Assembly: GCF_008123515.1 (NCBI RefSeq)
Contig: NZ_VSSR01000052.1
Coordinates: 54,216 to 118,215 of the forward strand
Direction: 5' to 3'
DNA from: Bradyrhizobium cytisi
GTDB taxonomy: Bacteria > Pseudomonadota > Alphaproteobacteria > Rhizobiales > Xanthobacteraceae
Length of the DNA: 64,000 nt
The notes below the pieces were generated by a model. It did no database searches. It was not told the origin of the DNA and saw only the letters and a program-made list of their open reading frames with translations. A program made the translations under genes and the position numbers. Numbering within the stretch: position 1 is the stretch's first letter; every line of letters begins with the position of its first letter. Below are positions 54,723 to 63,496 of the stretch, one piece after another.

Positions 54723-56161
54723 TCTACAACCGACAGCGCCGGACGCACGGCCGGCTTCGTCGCGCGCGGCCCCCAGCGCGTCAGCACCACGCTGGAGCAT
54801 GACAGCAGGCCGAGCACGACCATCGAGCTCGCGGCCAGCCAGAAGAAGTTTTGCGCAGTGGCGTCATGCGTCGACAGCCACCAGCCGCAGGTCGCGATGT
54901 AGGTCAGTCGCGCCGTCTGCGCCAGCACCGGGCCGATCACCTTGGCCGCGCCTTGTGACGAGAAGTACATCGTCGAAGCGAGGCCGATGAAGGCGTAGAA
55001 CGGCGCGACCGTCGACAGATACTGATGGCTGGTCGCGCGCACGGTGGCGCTGTCCGTAAATATGTTGACCCAGAGGTCGGGGAACAGCGCAACGAGGCAG
55101 GCCGGCGCGCCGACAGCGACGAAAGCACTCGCCCCTGCAATCCAGGCGATGCGCCGGGCGCGGGCGATGCGACCGGCACCCACCGCCATGCCGATCATCG
55201 GCACCGACGCGATGCCGAACGAGAATGCGATCGAGGTCAGCAGGAATTCGAGCCGCGCGCCGATGCCATAGCCGGCGAGGATCGCGGTGCCGAACTTGGC
55301 CAGCAGGTGGGTGAAGATCGAGATCGTCAGCACCGATTGCAGCGGCGAGAAGCAGGCGATCGCGCCGACCTTCAGGATGTCGAAGAACATCGCCCATTGG
55401 ATGCGCAGCCCGCGCAGTTTTGGAATCACGCGCGCGCGACCCGAAAACAGATACCAGCCCATCACGCAGATATTCATCGAATAGGCGATCAGCGAGCCCG
55501 CCGCGACACCGCGCATGCCGAACTGCGGCACGGGCCCGAGCCCCAGGCCCAGCGTGCCGCCAAGCACGACCTGCATGACCGCGGAATTCAGCATCAACAG
55601 CGATGGCAGCTTCATGTTGCCGGTGCCGCGCAGCACGCCCGCCATGGTGTTGAGAAGCCAGGGCAGCACGGCACCTCCGAAAAACACCTGCGTATAGGCG
55701 ATCGCATGCGTCAGCACTTCACCACGGCCGCCGAGCATCGTGAGCACCTGGGGTCCGAAGATCAGCATGCCCAGCATGAAGACGACGCCGAAGGTGATGC
55801 CGATCAGGAGCGCATGCGCGGCCAGCGTCCCGGCACGCTCGCGATCGCCGGCGCCGAGCGCACGCGCGATGGCCGAAGCGACCGCGCCGCCCATGGCGCC
55901 GCCGGACATCGTCATGGTCAGGATCACTGTCGGAAACACCAGCGCCATCGCCGCCAGCGCTTCCACGCCGAGACGTCCGATATAGGAGGTCTCGGCGATC
56001 ACCACGCAGGTGCCGGCGGACAGCGCGACGACGTTAGGCCAGGCGAGACTGAGCAGCGTGCGCAGGATCGGGCCATCGGTCAGCGCGCTCCGCATCGGGC
56101 GCGGAGGCGGTGGCAGCGGACGTTCCTGCTCATCGACCGGGATTTCGGCGATGTCCGTCAT
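54719..56161 (-). CDS. MATE family efflux transporter (second copy)
   Basis: A 480-residue inner-membrane protein with about twelve helices. LSLAWPNVVALSAGTCVVIAETSYIGRLG at the start and the repeated half from ILKVGAIACFSPLQS are typical of MATE (NorM-like) antiporters. The ATG at 56161 has GGAGAGGGA upstream; the N-terminal tail is Pro-rich (PLPPPPRP). It ends in a CTAG overlap with the Met-rich gene. Substrate unknown; it is a distant paralogue of 26585-27910. Confidence 0.9.
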   Translation of the reverse strand: MTDIAEIPVDEQERPLPPPPRPMRSALTDGPILRTLLSLAWPNVVALSAGTCVVIAETSYIGRLGVEALAAMALVFPTVILTMTMSGGAMGGAVASAIARALGAGDRERAGTLAAHALLIGITFGVVFMLGMLIFGPQVLTMLGGRGEVLTHAIAYTQVFFGGAVLPWLLNTMAGVLRGTGNMKLPSLLMLNSAVMQVVLGGTLGLGLGPVPQFGMRGVAAGSLIAYSMNICVMGWYLFSGRARVIPKLRGLRIQWAMFFDILKVGAIACFSPLQSVLTISIFTHLLAKFGTAILAGYGIGARLEFLLTSIAFSFGIASVPMIGMAVGAGRIARARRIAWIAGASAFVAVGAPACLVALFPDLWVNIFTDSATVRATSHQYLSTVAPFYAFIGLASTMYFSSQGAAKVIGPVLAQTARLTYIATCGWWLSTHDATAQNFFWLAASSMVVLGLLSCSSVVLTRWGPRATKPAVRPALSVVD

Positions 56162-56327
56162 TCCCTCTCCCGGGCAAAAGCGCCGTTTGCGGCGCAGCAA
56201 TGCATAGGTGTGCTAATCTATTTCCTCGCGCGGAAGGCGCGATAGGCACGTGTTAGCACGACAGGCCCCGATTCCTCCTGCGTCAGGTGCAGGCGTGCCC
56301 TGCGGCAGCGCATTTCAAGTGGTGGAA

Positions 56328-57380
56328 TTACCCGACCGTCCAGACCAGCGGCGGCCGGCCGCCTGCTGTCGGACGCAAATGCACCCGGATGTGCCGGCCG
56401 CATCCCGCAGCGAGCCCTTCGAACAGCCCTTCCAGCACCTTCGCGCAGGCACGATGATAATCGGTGACGTCATCCATCAGCGTCCAGCTTTGCTGGCTGA
56501 TCTCGATGCTGCCTTCGGACGTCGTGATCTCCGCTGCGTCGTCCTGCGCCGCGAACAGCCCCTTGAGAAACGATGCGAACTCGCTCGCGCCACCGCGTGT
56601 CGCCGACAGCGCGGCTGCGACCTCGTCGAAATACTGCATGCCGATCAGCTTGCCGGTGAGGTGCAGGAGATAGCCGGCATCTTCCGGCCCGAATAGCTGC
56701 ACCATCACGGGCGCGGCGGTGCGGACATATTCCATCGCGTAGTTGCGATAGGCCTTTTCAAGCCGCGGCCTCGGCCAGCTCGACACAGGCAGAGCCGGTG
56801 CGGCGTTCGCGTCGAACAGCGGTGCTTCGAGATGCCGTGCGAACACCAGGCGCTGGTCGAGCTCGAGCGGATGGTCGTATTGATGATAGTAGCCTTCGAG
56901 CCCATCCTGCCCATCAACGCTCTGCTTGGTGCAGACGAAGCCCAGGCGGAGATCGCCAAGCGCCGCACCGTTGTTGGCGTGCCAGCCGCGCAGCATCGCG
57001 CGCGAGACTTCGCCCGGCACGCCGCAGATCGCAGCGCCCTTCCAGATCCAGCGCGGCGGCGGATAGCGGATCCAGGCTTTGGTGTCGCTCTCATACATGT
57101 ATTCGACGTGGACGCCGCCGATCCAGTTGGAGAGATAGTGATATTGCGCAGCCGCCACCGCCGGCGGCAAATGGCTGAGCCCTAGCTTTTGCAAGCCGGG
57201 CAGAAAGCGCTCCTGCTGCTGGCGGCGGAACACGCGGAAGACGAATTCGGCCGCGTCCGCCGTGCCGCGTCGGGTGACGACGGTAAGGATCAGGCCGGTG
57301 AAATAAGCGTGGTAGAGGTCGGCGACCGCGCGCCAGCGTTTCCATTGAGCTTCTTGCGCGGAATCTGCTGCGGCAGTCAT
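56328..57380 (-). CDS. Hypothetical protein, 350 aa
   Basis: I do not recognise the family. The protein is mainly helical and rich in aromatic residues, with GLSHLPPAVAAAQYHYLSNWIGG, YESDTKAWIRYPPPRWIWKG, GYYHQYDHPLELDQRLVF, and an acid patch near the C-terminal third. It has no signal peptide or membrane segment. Its sequence looks conserved rather than random (regular Trp/Tyr-rich blocks), so it is probably a soluble enzyme or binding protein. GGGAGC precedes the ATG at 57380. Confidence 0.7.
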   Translation of the reverse strand: MTAAADSAQEAQWKRWRAVADLYHAYFTGLILTVVTRRGTADAAEFVFRVFRRQQQERFLPGLQKLGLSHLPPAVAAAQYHYLSNWIGGVHVEYMYESDTKAWIRYPPPRWIWKGAAICGVPGEVSRAMLRGWHANNGAALGDLRLGFVCTKQSVDGQDGLEGYYHQYDHPLELDQRLVFARHLEAPLFDANAAPALPVSSWPRPRLEKAYRNYAMEYVRTAAPVMVQLFGPEDAGYLLHLTGKLIGMQYFDEVAAALSATRGGASEFASFLKGLFAAQDDAAEITTSEGSIEISQQSWTLMDDVTDYHRACAKVLEGLFEGLAAGCGRHIRVHLRPTAGGRPPLVWTVG

Positions 57381-57453
57381 GTTCGCTCCCGGCTTGTTGT
57401 TTTGCGGGAGTGTGTCATCGCGGATGGGGCGGCGCAACCGGACACGCACTCGC

Positions 57454-57557
57454 TGTCATCGCCCGGCGGAGACCGGGCGATCCAGTATTCCAGGGACGGC
57501 TGTGATTGAATCGATGGGCCGCAGCGTACTGGATTCCCCGCCTTCGCGGGGAATGAC
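57454..57557. repeat. Palindromic intergenic repeat, family 1, copy D
   Basis: Shares GATCCAGTATTCCAGGGACG and GTACTGGATTCCCCGCC with copies A-C. It lies between two minus-strand genes. Confidence 0.85.
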
Positions 57558-57577
57558 GGCGGAGGACGCGGATGCAG

Positions 57578-58714
57578 CTACACCCGAAAGTGCTTGCTCA
57601 GCTTCAGGCCCTGCGCCTGGTAGTTGGAGCCGATGCGCTGGCCGTACATGGCGTCGGGGCGTGACAGCATCTTCTCGTAGACGAGGCGGCCGACGATCTG
57701 GCCGTGCTCGAGGATGAACGGCACTTCGCGCGAGCGCACTTCCAGCACGGCGCGCGCGCCTTGGCCGCCGGCGCCGGCATAGCCGAATCCGGGATCGAAG
57801 AATCCGGCATAATGCACGCGGAATTCGCCGACCAGCGGATCGAACGGCACCATCTCCGCGGCGTAATCGGGCGGTACCTGCACCGCCTCTTTCGACGCGA
57901 GGATATAGAACTCGCCGGGATCAAGGATCAGGCTGCCGTCGGGACGCGCCGAGATCGGCTCCCAGAAATCTTCCACCGCATAGCCGGAGCGACGATCGAC
58001 ATCGACCACACCAGTGTGGCGCTTGGCGCGGTAGCCGACGAAACCCGTGCCCTTCTCGCCGGACAGATCGACCGAGACGGCAACGCCGCCGGTAAGATCC
58101 GCATCGTCGACATCGACGAGGCGCTCGGACGCATGTAACGCGTCGAGCTCGTCGGCGTCGAGGATGGCGTCACCGGTGCGGAAGCGCACCTGCGACAGCC
58201 GCGAGCCCTCGCTGACCAGCACCGGAAACGTCTTCGGGCTGATCTCGGCATAGAGTGGACCGTGATAGCCGGCGCCGATCATGTCGAAGCGGCGGGTGCC
58301 GTCGGCGATCACGCGGGTGAAGACGTCGAGCCGGCCGGTCGAGCTCTTGGGGTTTGCGGCAGCGACGATCTCCGGCGGCAACGCAAGGCTTTCGAGCAGC
58401 GGCACAATGTAGACGCAGTTGGTCTCCAGCACCGCGCCGTCGGCGAGGCTGAACTCGTGCAGCTTCAACTGGTCGATGCGCTCGGCAACGGTGGCGCCGG
58501 GGCCGGGCAGGAAGCTCGCGCGGACGCGATAGGCGACGTCGCCGAGGCGCAGGTCGAGGCTCGCCGGCTGGATCTGGCTTTCGACGAAGTCGTAGGCAGG
58601 CAGGATGAGGCCCGCCTCCGCCATCGCCGCGATCATGCGGTCGGGCAGGATACCATTGGCGTCGGCGGCAACCGTGAACGTCAATCGGGGGTCCTCGTCA
58701 GGGGTCGGATGCAT
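57578..58714 (-). CDS. dcd: 2'-deoxycytidine 5'-triphosphate deaminase, double-length form
   Basis: A 378-residue protein of the dUTPase/Dcd fold, about twice the usual 190 residues because two Dcd-like halves are joined. The first half has SQIQPASLDLRLGDVAYRV and NPKSSTGRLDVFTRV; the second half VHYAGFFDPGFGYAG and VPFILEHGQIVGRLVYEKM. The long form deaminates dCTP for dTTP synthesis. ATG at 58714 (MHPTPDED) is used; an in-frame ATG lies further upstream. It is divergent from metZ. Confidence 0.9.
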   Translation of the reverse strand: MHPTPDEDPRLTFTVAADANGILPDRMIAAMAEAGLILPAYDFVESQIQPASLDLRLGDVAYRVRASFLPGPGATVAERIDQLKLHEFSLADGAVLETNCVYIVPLLESLALPPEIVAAANPKSSTGRLDVFTRVIADGTRRFDMIGAGYHGPLYAEISPKTFPVLVSEGSRLSQVRFRTGDAILDADELDALHASERLVDVDDADLTGGVAVSVDLSGEKGTGFVGYRAKRHTGVVDVDRRSGYAVEDFWEPISARPDGSLILDPGEFYILASKEAVQVPPDYAAEMVPFDPLVGEFRVHYAGFFDPGFGYAGAGGQGARAVLEVRSREVPFILEHGQIVGRLVYEKMLSRPDAMYGQRIGSNYQAQGLKLSKHFRV

Positions 58715-58801
58715 CCGGACATGCCGAAGATACAGTTTTTTACGGCTAGCCGATGGCTGTCTTGACGGAAAGGGCATTGCGGAATATGAGCATGACTTAT
58801 C

Positions 58802-58862
58802 CCGTGGTGATTTGAGCCGGCCGGCTTGCAGCCACGTTAAATAAGTCGCTAAACAGGCCGGG
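58802..58862 (+). promoter_or_regulatory. SAM-II riboswitch (metA motif) upstream of metZ
   Basis: P1 pairs CGTGG (58803-58807) with CCACG (58832-58836). The loop GATTTGAG and the GC-rich strand CCGGCC (58817-58822) can form the P2 pseudoknot with GGCCGG (58856-58861). The conserved GCTAAA lies at 58848-58853. Layout matches the alphaproteobacterial SAM-II class. Confidence 0.88.
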
Positions 58863-58875
58863 GACCTCTGTGATC

Positions 58876-58908
58876 CCGGCCCGTGGAGATATCCAGGCCG
58901 GTTTTTTT
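58876..58908 (+). terminator. Riboswitch-controlled intrinsic terminator of metZ
   Basis: CCGGCC (58876-58881) pairs with GGCCGG (58896-58901), followed by seven T. The upstream GGCCGGGGA (58856-58864) can instead pair with TCCCGGCC (58874-58881), which would block the terminator; the same GGCCGG is used by the SAM-II pseudoknot. Confidence 0.8.
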
Positions 58909-58929
58909 GTGACCATTTTCGATGGTCAC
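58909..58929 (+). promoter_or_regulatory. Perfect hairpin between terminator and metZ ribosome site
   Basis: GTGACCAT-TTTCG-ATGGTCAC forms a perfect eight-base stem with five-base loop, ending three bases before the GAGGAG ribosome site. Role unknown; it may affect access to the ribosome site or mRNA stability. Confidence 0.6.
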
Positions 58930-58943
58930 GCAGAGGAGATCCT

Positions 58944-60140
58944 ATGTCGAAGTCCCCGGCGTCCACCACGCAATACCGTCCCGAAACCCGCCTGGTTCAT
59001 TCCGGCACCCTGCGCTCGCAATATGGCGAGACGTCGGAGTCGCTGTTCCTGACCCAGGGCTACGTCTACAACAGCGCCGAGGAGTGCGAGGCGCGGTTCA
59101 AGGGCGAGGACCCCGGCTTCATCTATTCGCGCTATTCGAACCCGACGATCGCGATGTTCGAGCGCCGCATGATCGAGCTCGAAGGCGCCGAGGCTGCGCG
59201 CTCGGCGGCAACAGGCATGGCCGCGGTGACGACCGCGATCCTGGCGCCGCTGAAGGCCGGCGATCACGTGGTGGCATCGCGCGCGCTGTTCGGGTCGTGC
59301 TTGTACGTCATTCAGGATCTCTTGCCGCGCTACGGCATCGAGACCACGCTGGTCGACGGAGCCGATCTCGACCAGTGGCAGCGTGCGCTCAAGCCGAACA
59401 CCAAGACGTTCTTCCTGGAGAGCCCGACCAATCCGACGCTCGATGTGCTCGACATTCCCTCGATTGCCGAGATCGCGCATAGCGGCGGCGCGCGGCTCGT
59501 CGTCGACAACGTGTTCGCCACCCCGATCTGGCAGAGCCCGCTCGCGCTCGGTGCCGACGTCGTGGTCTACTCCGCGACCAAGCACATCGACGGCCAGGGC
59601 CGTTGCCTCGGCGGCATCATCCTGTCCTCGGAAGCCTTCATCGCCGAGCACATCCACAACTTCATGCGCCAGACCGGACCGTCGATCTCGCCGTTCAACG
59701 CCTGGGTTCTGCTCAAGGGCCTGGAGACGCTCGGCGTGCGCGTGCGCGCGCAGACGGAGACCGCGGCGCGCATCGCCGACGTGCTGGCGAGCCATCCGAA
59801 AATTTCGCGGCTGGTCTATCCCGGCCGCGCCGATCATCCGCAGGCAGCGCTGGTGAAGAAGCAGATGCGCGGCGGCTCGACCCTGGTCGGCTTCGAGGTC
59901 AAGGGCGGCAAGCAGGGTGCATTCCGCGTGCTCAACGAGCTCAAGCTTGCGAAGATTTCCAACAATCTCGGCGACGCCAAGAGCCTCGTCACGCATCCGG
60001 CGACCACGACGCATCAGCGGCTGAAGCTGGAAGATCGCACCGCGCTCGGCATCAGCGAAGGGTTTATCCGCTTCTCGGCCGGGCTCGAGCATGCGGATGA
60101 TCTGATAGAGGATCTGACCGCGGCGCTGGAGAAGGCGTAG
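58944..60140 (+). CDS. metZ: O-succinylhomoserine sulfhydrylase
   Basis: A 398-residue PLP enzyme of the Cys/Met metabolism family that makes homocysteine from O-succinylhomoserine and sulfide. Blocks: TRLVHSGTLRSQYGETSES, YSRYSNPTI, the PLP lysine at about 213 in YSATKHIDGQG, and FIRFSAGLEHADDL near the C-terminus. The MetZ identity fits the SAM-II riboswitch upstream, which is found on metA/metX/metZ genes. GAGGAG lies 7 bases before the ATG. Feedback by SAM is expected. Confidence 0.94.
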   Translation: MSKSPASTTQYRPETRLVHSGTLRSQYGETSESLFLTQGYVYNSAEECEARFKGEDPGFIYSRYSNPTIAMFERRMIELEGAEAARSAATGMAAVTTAILAPLKAGDHVVASRALFGSCLYVIQDLLPRYGIETTLVDGADLDQWQRALKPNTKTFFLESPTNPTLDVLDIPSIAEIAHSGGARLVVDNVFATPIWQSPLALGADVVVYSATKHIDGQGRCLGGIILSSEAFIAEHIHNFMRQTGPSISPFNAWVLLKGLETLGVRVRAQTETAARIADVLASHPKISRLVYPGRADHPQAALVKKQMRGGSTLVGFEVKGGKQGAFRVLNELKLAKISNNLGDAKSLVTHPATTTHQRLKLEDRTALGISEGFIRFSAGLEHADDLIEDLTAALEKA

Positions 60141-60160
60141 GGAGCTAAGAGCTCGGTCTC

Positions 60161-60258
60161 GTAGGGTGGGCAAAGCGAATGCGTGCCCACCATTCGCGAT
60201 CATACTGCCGATAGATGGTGGGCACGACGCGCGAAGAGCGCGCCTTTGCCCACCCTAC
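60161..60258. repeat. Palindromic intergenic repeat, family 2, copy D
   Basis: GTAGGGTGGGCAAAGCG ... CGCCTTTGCCCACCCTAC ends, inner GCGTGCCCACCATTCG / GATGGTGGGCACG. Between the convergent metZ and SGNH genes. Confidence 0.88.
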
Positions 60259-60263
60259 GACAC

Positions 60264-61265
60264 CTACATCGGCCGGTACGTCCGCACGTCCGCGGGCACG
60301 TTCACGCCCAGCTTGATCTGGCCGACGGAGCGGATGATGTCGTCGCCGAGCAGCTGGGCGAAGCAGGCATAGCCCCAATCGTTCATGTGCAGGCCGTCGG
60401 CAATGACAAAGCTCTCGACCGGGAGCGCCTGCTTCTCGTGCCAGTCGCGCATCACCTCGAAGCGCGGGAAGATGCCGACGTGACGAAGCTCGGCGATCTT
60501 GCCGAGCAGCTTCACCATCTTGCTTGCGCTTTCGGGACGCTCGGTGACCCGCGGTGAATATTGCGGGTCGACCAGTACGACGTCGGCATCGCCGGCGGCC
60601 TGGATGCGGGTGATGCCGTCCTCGACTATCTTGGCGGTGTCGCCGGGATCGAGGTTGCGCAGCACGGCGTTGGTGCCGACCTGCCAGATCACGAGATCCG
60701 GATGCACGTCGATCACCTCCTTCTGGAGGCGCTTCATCATCTCGGGCGCATCCTCGCCGCCGACACCGGCATTGACGACGGTGATGTTGGCGGTGGGATA
60801 TTGCCGGCGCAGCTGCGCGGTGAGACGGTTCGGATAGTTGAAGTCCGGCGAGCTCGCGCCGTAGCCCGCCGTCGACGACGAGCCGAACGCGACGATCACG
60901 ACAGGCTTGCCGGCAACGAGCTTGGCCGCGACATGCGGCAGCGAGCCCATCGCCTTCGAGCCGCCCTTCGGCGCGAGACACGGCACGCGGCTAAAAATAT
61001 CGCCAGCGGATTTCGCGACCTGCTTCACCTTGTCGATGGCGCGCGAGGTGAGGCCGCGCTGCTCGGTAGCCTGCTGACTGGTCGCGGCGACCGTGGTCTG
61101 GGATGGTGATGCCGGTGCGGGATTAGCGGTCTGCTGCGGCGCGGGCGTCGCCTGGGCAGCCTGAGCGTGAGCAGGTGCCTGCACCACGGGCGTCAGCATC
61201 AGCAGCGCCGCCGCTGCGGGCGCGGCCAGCCATGTCGACAGGCCAAAAGGGCGGAGAGAACTCAT
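60264..61265 (-). CDS. SGNH/GDSL hydrolase, exported, intact catalytic blocks
   Basis: A 333-residue exported protein. The signal region (about 1-35) is followed by an Ala/Pro/Gln-rich linker (40-70). The SGNH domain has block I FGSSSTAG (nucleophilic Ser near 129), block II NAGVGG (165-170), block III GTNA (197-200), and block V DGLH (290-293). It may be an esterase or acyltransferase acting on periplasmic or surface glycans. It is the last gene of an operon opgC-like, SGNH-2, SGNH-1, 12 bases after its paralogue. Confidence 0.88.
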   Translation of the reverse strand: MSSLRPFGLSTWLAAPAAAALLMLTPVVQAPAHAQAAQATPAPQQTANPAPASPSQTTVAATSQQATEQRGLTSRAIDKVKQVAKSAGDIFSRVPCLAPKGGSKAMGSLPHVAAKLVAGKPVVIVAFGSSSTAGYGASSPDFNYPNRLTAQLRRQYPTANITVVNAGVGGEDAPEMMKRLQKEVIDVHPDLVIWQVGTNAVLRNLDPGDTAKIVEDGITRIQAAGDADVVLVDPQYSPRVTERPESASKMVKLLGKIAELRHVGIFPRFEVMRDWHEKQALPVESFVIADGLHMNDWGYACFAQLLGDDIIRSVGQIKLGVNVPADVRTYRPM

Positions 61266-61277
61266 TAACGCTAGACC

Positions 61278-62048
61278 TCAATTTTGCTGCTGGGCCGGCC
61301 CCAGATGGGCAGCGTCGATCACGAACTGTGCCAACGCCCGGCCGATGCAGTCATGGACCTGTTTCGCCAGCTCGGGGCCCCGGGAGGGGCTGAACAGGTC
61401 GAACTGACCCTGATCATTCCACTGCCGCATCATCGCGAAACGGTCGAACAGCGGGACATCATGCTCCTGCGCCACCACCCGCATATTATCGAGATACGGC
61501 GGCGCCGAGATCATGGTTTCGGTACGCGGGCTGTACTGCAAATTCATCAAGACGACGTCAGCCCCTGCATTTTGCAACGCAGCGACCCCTTCGGTCACGG
61601 CGCCGCGGAAATCGTCGGGATCGATGGAGCGGATAGCATCCACGGTCCCGGTCTGCCAGATGACCAAAGTAGGTGTTTTTGCTTCCATCAGCTTAACGAA
61701 GGTTCCCGCGGCCTCCTCCGCTGTCTTCTTGCTCTGTATTTCTACGGATACGTGCACGGTCTCCGCAGGCGGCAGCTTGTCCTTCAAAATGGCCTGCATC
61801 CGCGCCGGATAGGAGCTGTCCTCCGAGGATGGAATGGTGGTGGAGCGGCTGCCGATCACCAGGATCTCGAGCGGCTTGCCGGCCTTGACGGTCTCGGCGA
61901 CCTTGTGGAGCTGGCTGTCGGTGGCAAGCAGATAAGGCGGCAATTCGCAGGCGGCCGGCGCGGCAGGCACGGCATCGCCCGCGCGCGCCGGAGGCGCGGC
62001 GAGGCACCCGCATATCAGGACCAGGCTCAGGAGAACCTTCGCCTTCAT
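61278..62048 (-). CDS. SGNH-like protein, degenerate catalytic blocks
   Basis: A 256-residue exported paralogue of the downstream SGNH protein (shared VLMNLQYSPRTE and WQ.GT blocks). Block I reads IGSRSTT (near 66-72), but the block II glycines are missing, block III reads GTVDA instead of GTN, and the DxxH of block V is absent. It has a signal peptide (about 1-23). It may be inactive, or a binding partner of the active paralogue. The start overlaps the stop of the OpgC-like gene by one base. Confidence 0.82.
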   Translation of the reverse strand: MKAKVLLSLVLICGCLAAPPARAGDAVPAAPAACELPPYLLATDSQLHKVAETVKAGKPLEILVIGSRSTTIPSSEDSSYPARMQAILKDKLPPAETVHVSVEIQSKKTAEEAAGTFVKLMEAKTPTLVIWQTGTVDAIRSIDPDDFRGAVTEGVAALQNAGADVVLMNLQYSPRTETMISAPPYLDNMRVVAQEHDVPLFDRFAMMRQWNDQGQFDLFSPSRGPELAKQVHDCIGRALAQFVIDAAHLGPAQQQN

Positions 62049-63313
62049 CAGCCCCCTCCCGCCAGATCGGCATTGCCGACGGCGTTTTTGGTTTTCGCAC
62101 CGCTCTTGTCAGCCACGCGCTTGTACCACGAAATCACCCAGGCAACGCCCCACATGATCAGGATTCCGGAGAGACTAATGAGCGCATGCATGCCCGGTCC
62201 ACCGGAGACCTCGGCCAGGATGAAATGGCCGGCGAAGGCCAGGAACACGCCGAGGCAGAATATCTCCAGCGAATGCTGGCCGCACAGGATCAGCGGCCGC
62301 AACCAGGGCGATTTCAGGCCCGGCCAGTCCCGCGGCAGGAACCGCACGGTGAGCGCGGCCAGCGCCAGGAAATGCGTGAAGCGCAGCACGTCGAGGTCAG
62401 TCTTGTCGATTGGATACATCCACTGCTCGATCCGCTTCGGCATGAGATGGCCGAGCTGCGGCACGTACCAGGTCAGCGTCACGTAGAACGCCGCCACGAT
62501 ATAGGCGATCGAGATCCACATCGTCACGGGCGACGCCAGAATGCGTGACATGCGTCGCGCACCTCCGAGTGCACACCATGCCCCGAACACGAACAGCAAT
62601 TGCCAGGCGAGCGGATTGAACGCCCAGAAGCCGTTCGGATAGGCGGAGAAGTAGAGGTCGAATTCCCAGGTCGCCGCATAGAGCAGGGCCGAGAGCGCGA
62701 GCGTCACGTCAGGCCGCCACTTCATCGACCACAGGATCAGCGGCAGCGCCAGCATCAGGACGATATACAGCGGCAGCACGTCCATGTTGACGGGACGGAA
62801 GCGCAACAGCAGCGCCTGCACGATGGTGACGTCGGGCTGCTTGAGGAAATCCATGATCCCCATCTCTTCGGTGTAGAGCGGGTTCTCGAAGCTGGTTGCT
62901 ACATAGGAGATCTCGGCGAGGAAGATCGTGAACAGGAAGACGTGGGCGACATAGATCTGCCAGACCCGGCGCAGGATGCGCGCGGTGGCGATGACGAAGC
63001 TGCTCTCCAGCATGGCGCGGCCATAGACGAAGGCGGCCGTGTAGCCGGAGATGAAGATGAATATCTCGGTGGCGTCGCTGAAGCCGTAATTGCGGATCGT
63101 GAACCAGGTCAGCAAATTCGGCGGCAGATGGTCGATGAAGATCAGCCACAGCGCGAGGCCCCGGAACAGGTCGAGCCTGAGCTCGCGCTCACCGATGGCG
63201 GGCAGCGTGATCGCGGGTGCACGCGGCTTCGCTGCCACGGGTTTGGCCTCCACGGGCTTGGCACCCGCGGTTCCCGCGATCGTCGATCCCGTCACTTGAT
63301 CGGCAATGGTCAT
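62048..63313 (-). CDS. opgC: OpgC domain acyltransferase
   Basis: A 421-residue integral membrane protein with about ten helices. It opens with RELRLDLFRGLALWLIFIDHLPPN, the signature of OpgC-type acyltransferases, and contains RNYGFSDATEIFIFISGYTAAFVYG and CLGVFLAFAGHFIL. OpgC adds succinyl groups to osmoregulated periplasmic glucans in some bacteria; here the acceptor is unknown. ATG at 63313 (MTIADQ) is chosen. An Ala/Lys/Pro-rich N-terminal tail of about 35 residues precedes the first helix. It leads the three-gene operon with the two SGNH proteins. Confidence 0.87.
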   Translation of the reverse strand: MTIADQVTGSTIAGTAGAKPVEAKPVAAKPRAPAITLPAIGERELRLDLFRGLALWLIFIDHLPPNLLTWFTIRNYGFSDATEIFIFISGYTAAFVYGRAMLESSFVIATARILRRVWQIYVAHVFLFTIFLAEISYVATSFENPLYTEEMGIMDFLKQPDVTIVQALLLRFRPVNMDVLPLYIVLMLALPLILWSMKWRPDVTLALSALLYAATWEFDLYFSAYPNGFWAFNPLAWQLLFVFGAWCALGGARRMSRILASPVTMWISIAYIVAAFYVTLTWYVPQLGHLMPKRIEQWMYPIDKTDLDVLRFTHFLALAALTVRFLPRDWPGLKSPWLRPLILCGQHSLEIFCLGVFLAFAGHFILAEVSGGPGMHALISLSGILIMWGVAWVISWYKRVADKSGAKTKNAVGNADLAGGG

Positions 63314-63496
63314 CGGGGCCCAAAAACCCTTCCGCAAATCGCAACGTTTGAGGAGTGTACCGGTCCAGTCGCCGCCCCGCAAAGCGGCCGGATCACATAC
63401 GGGTGTATTCTTTGGGGGTGTACTTCCCTGTCAATTCTGGCGGGACGATGTCGCGAAAGCCGCCTGCGGCGTTTGGTTCCCGGCGAGGATTTCGCT

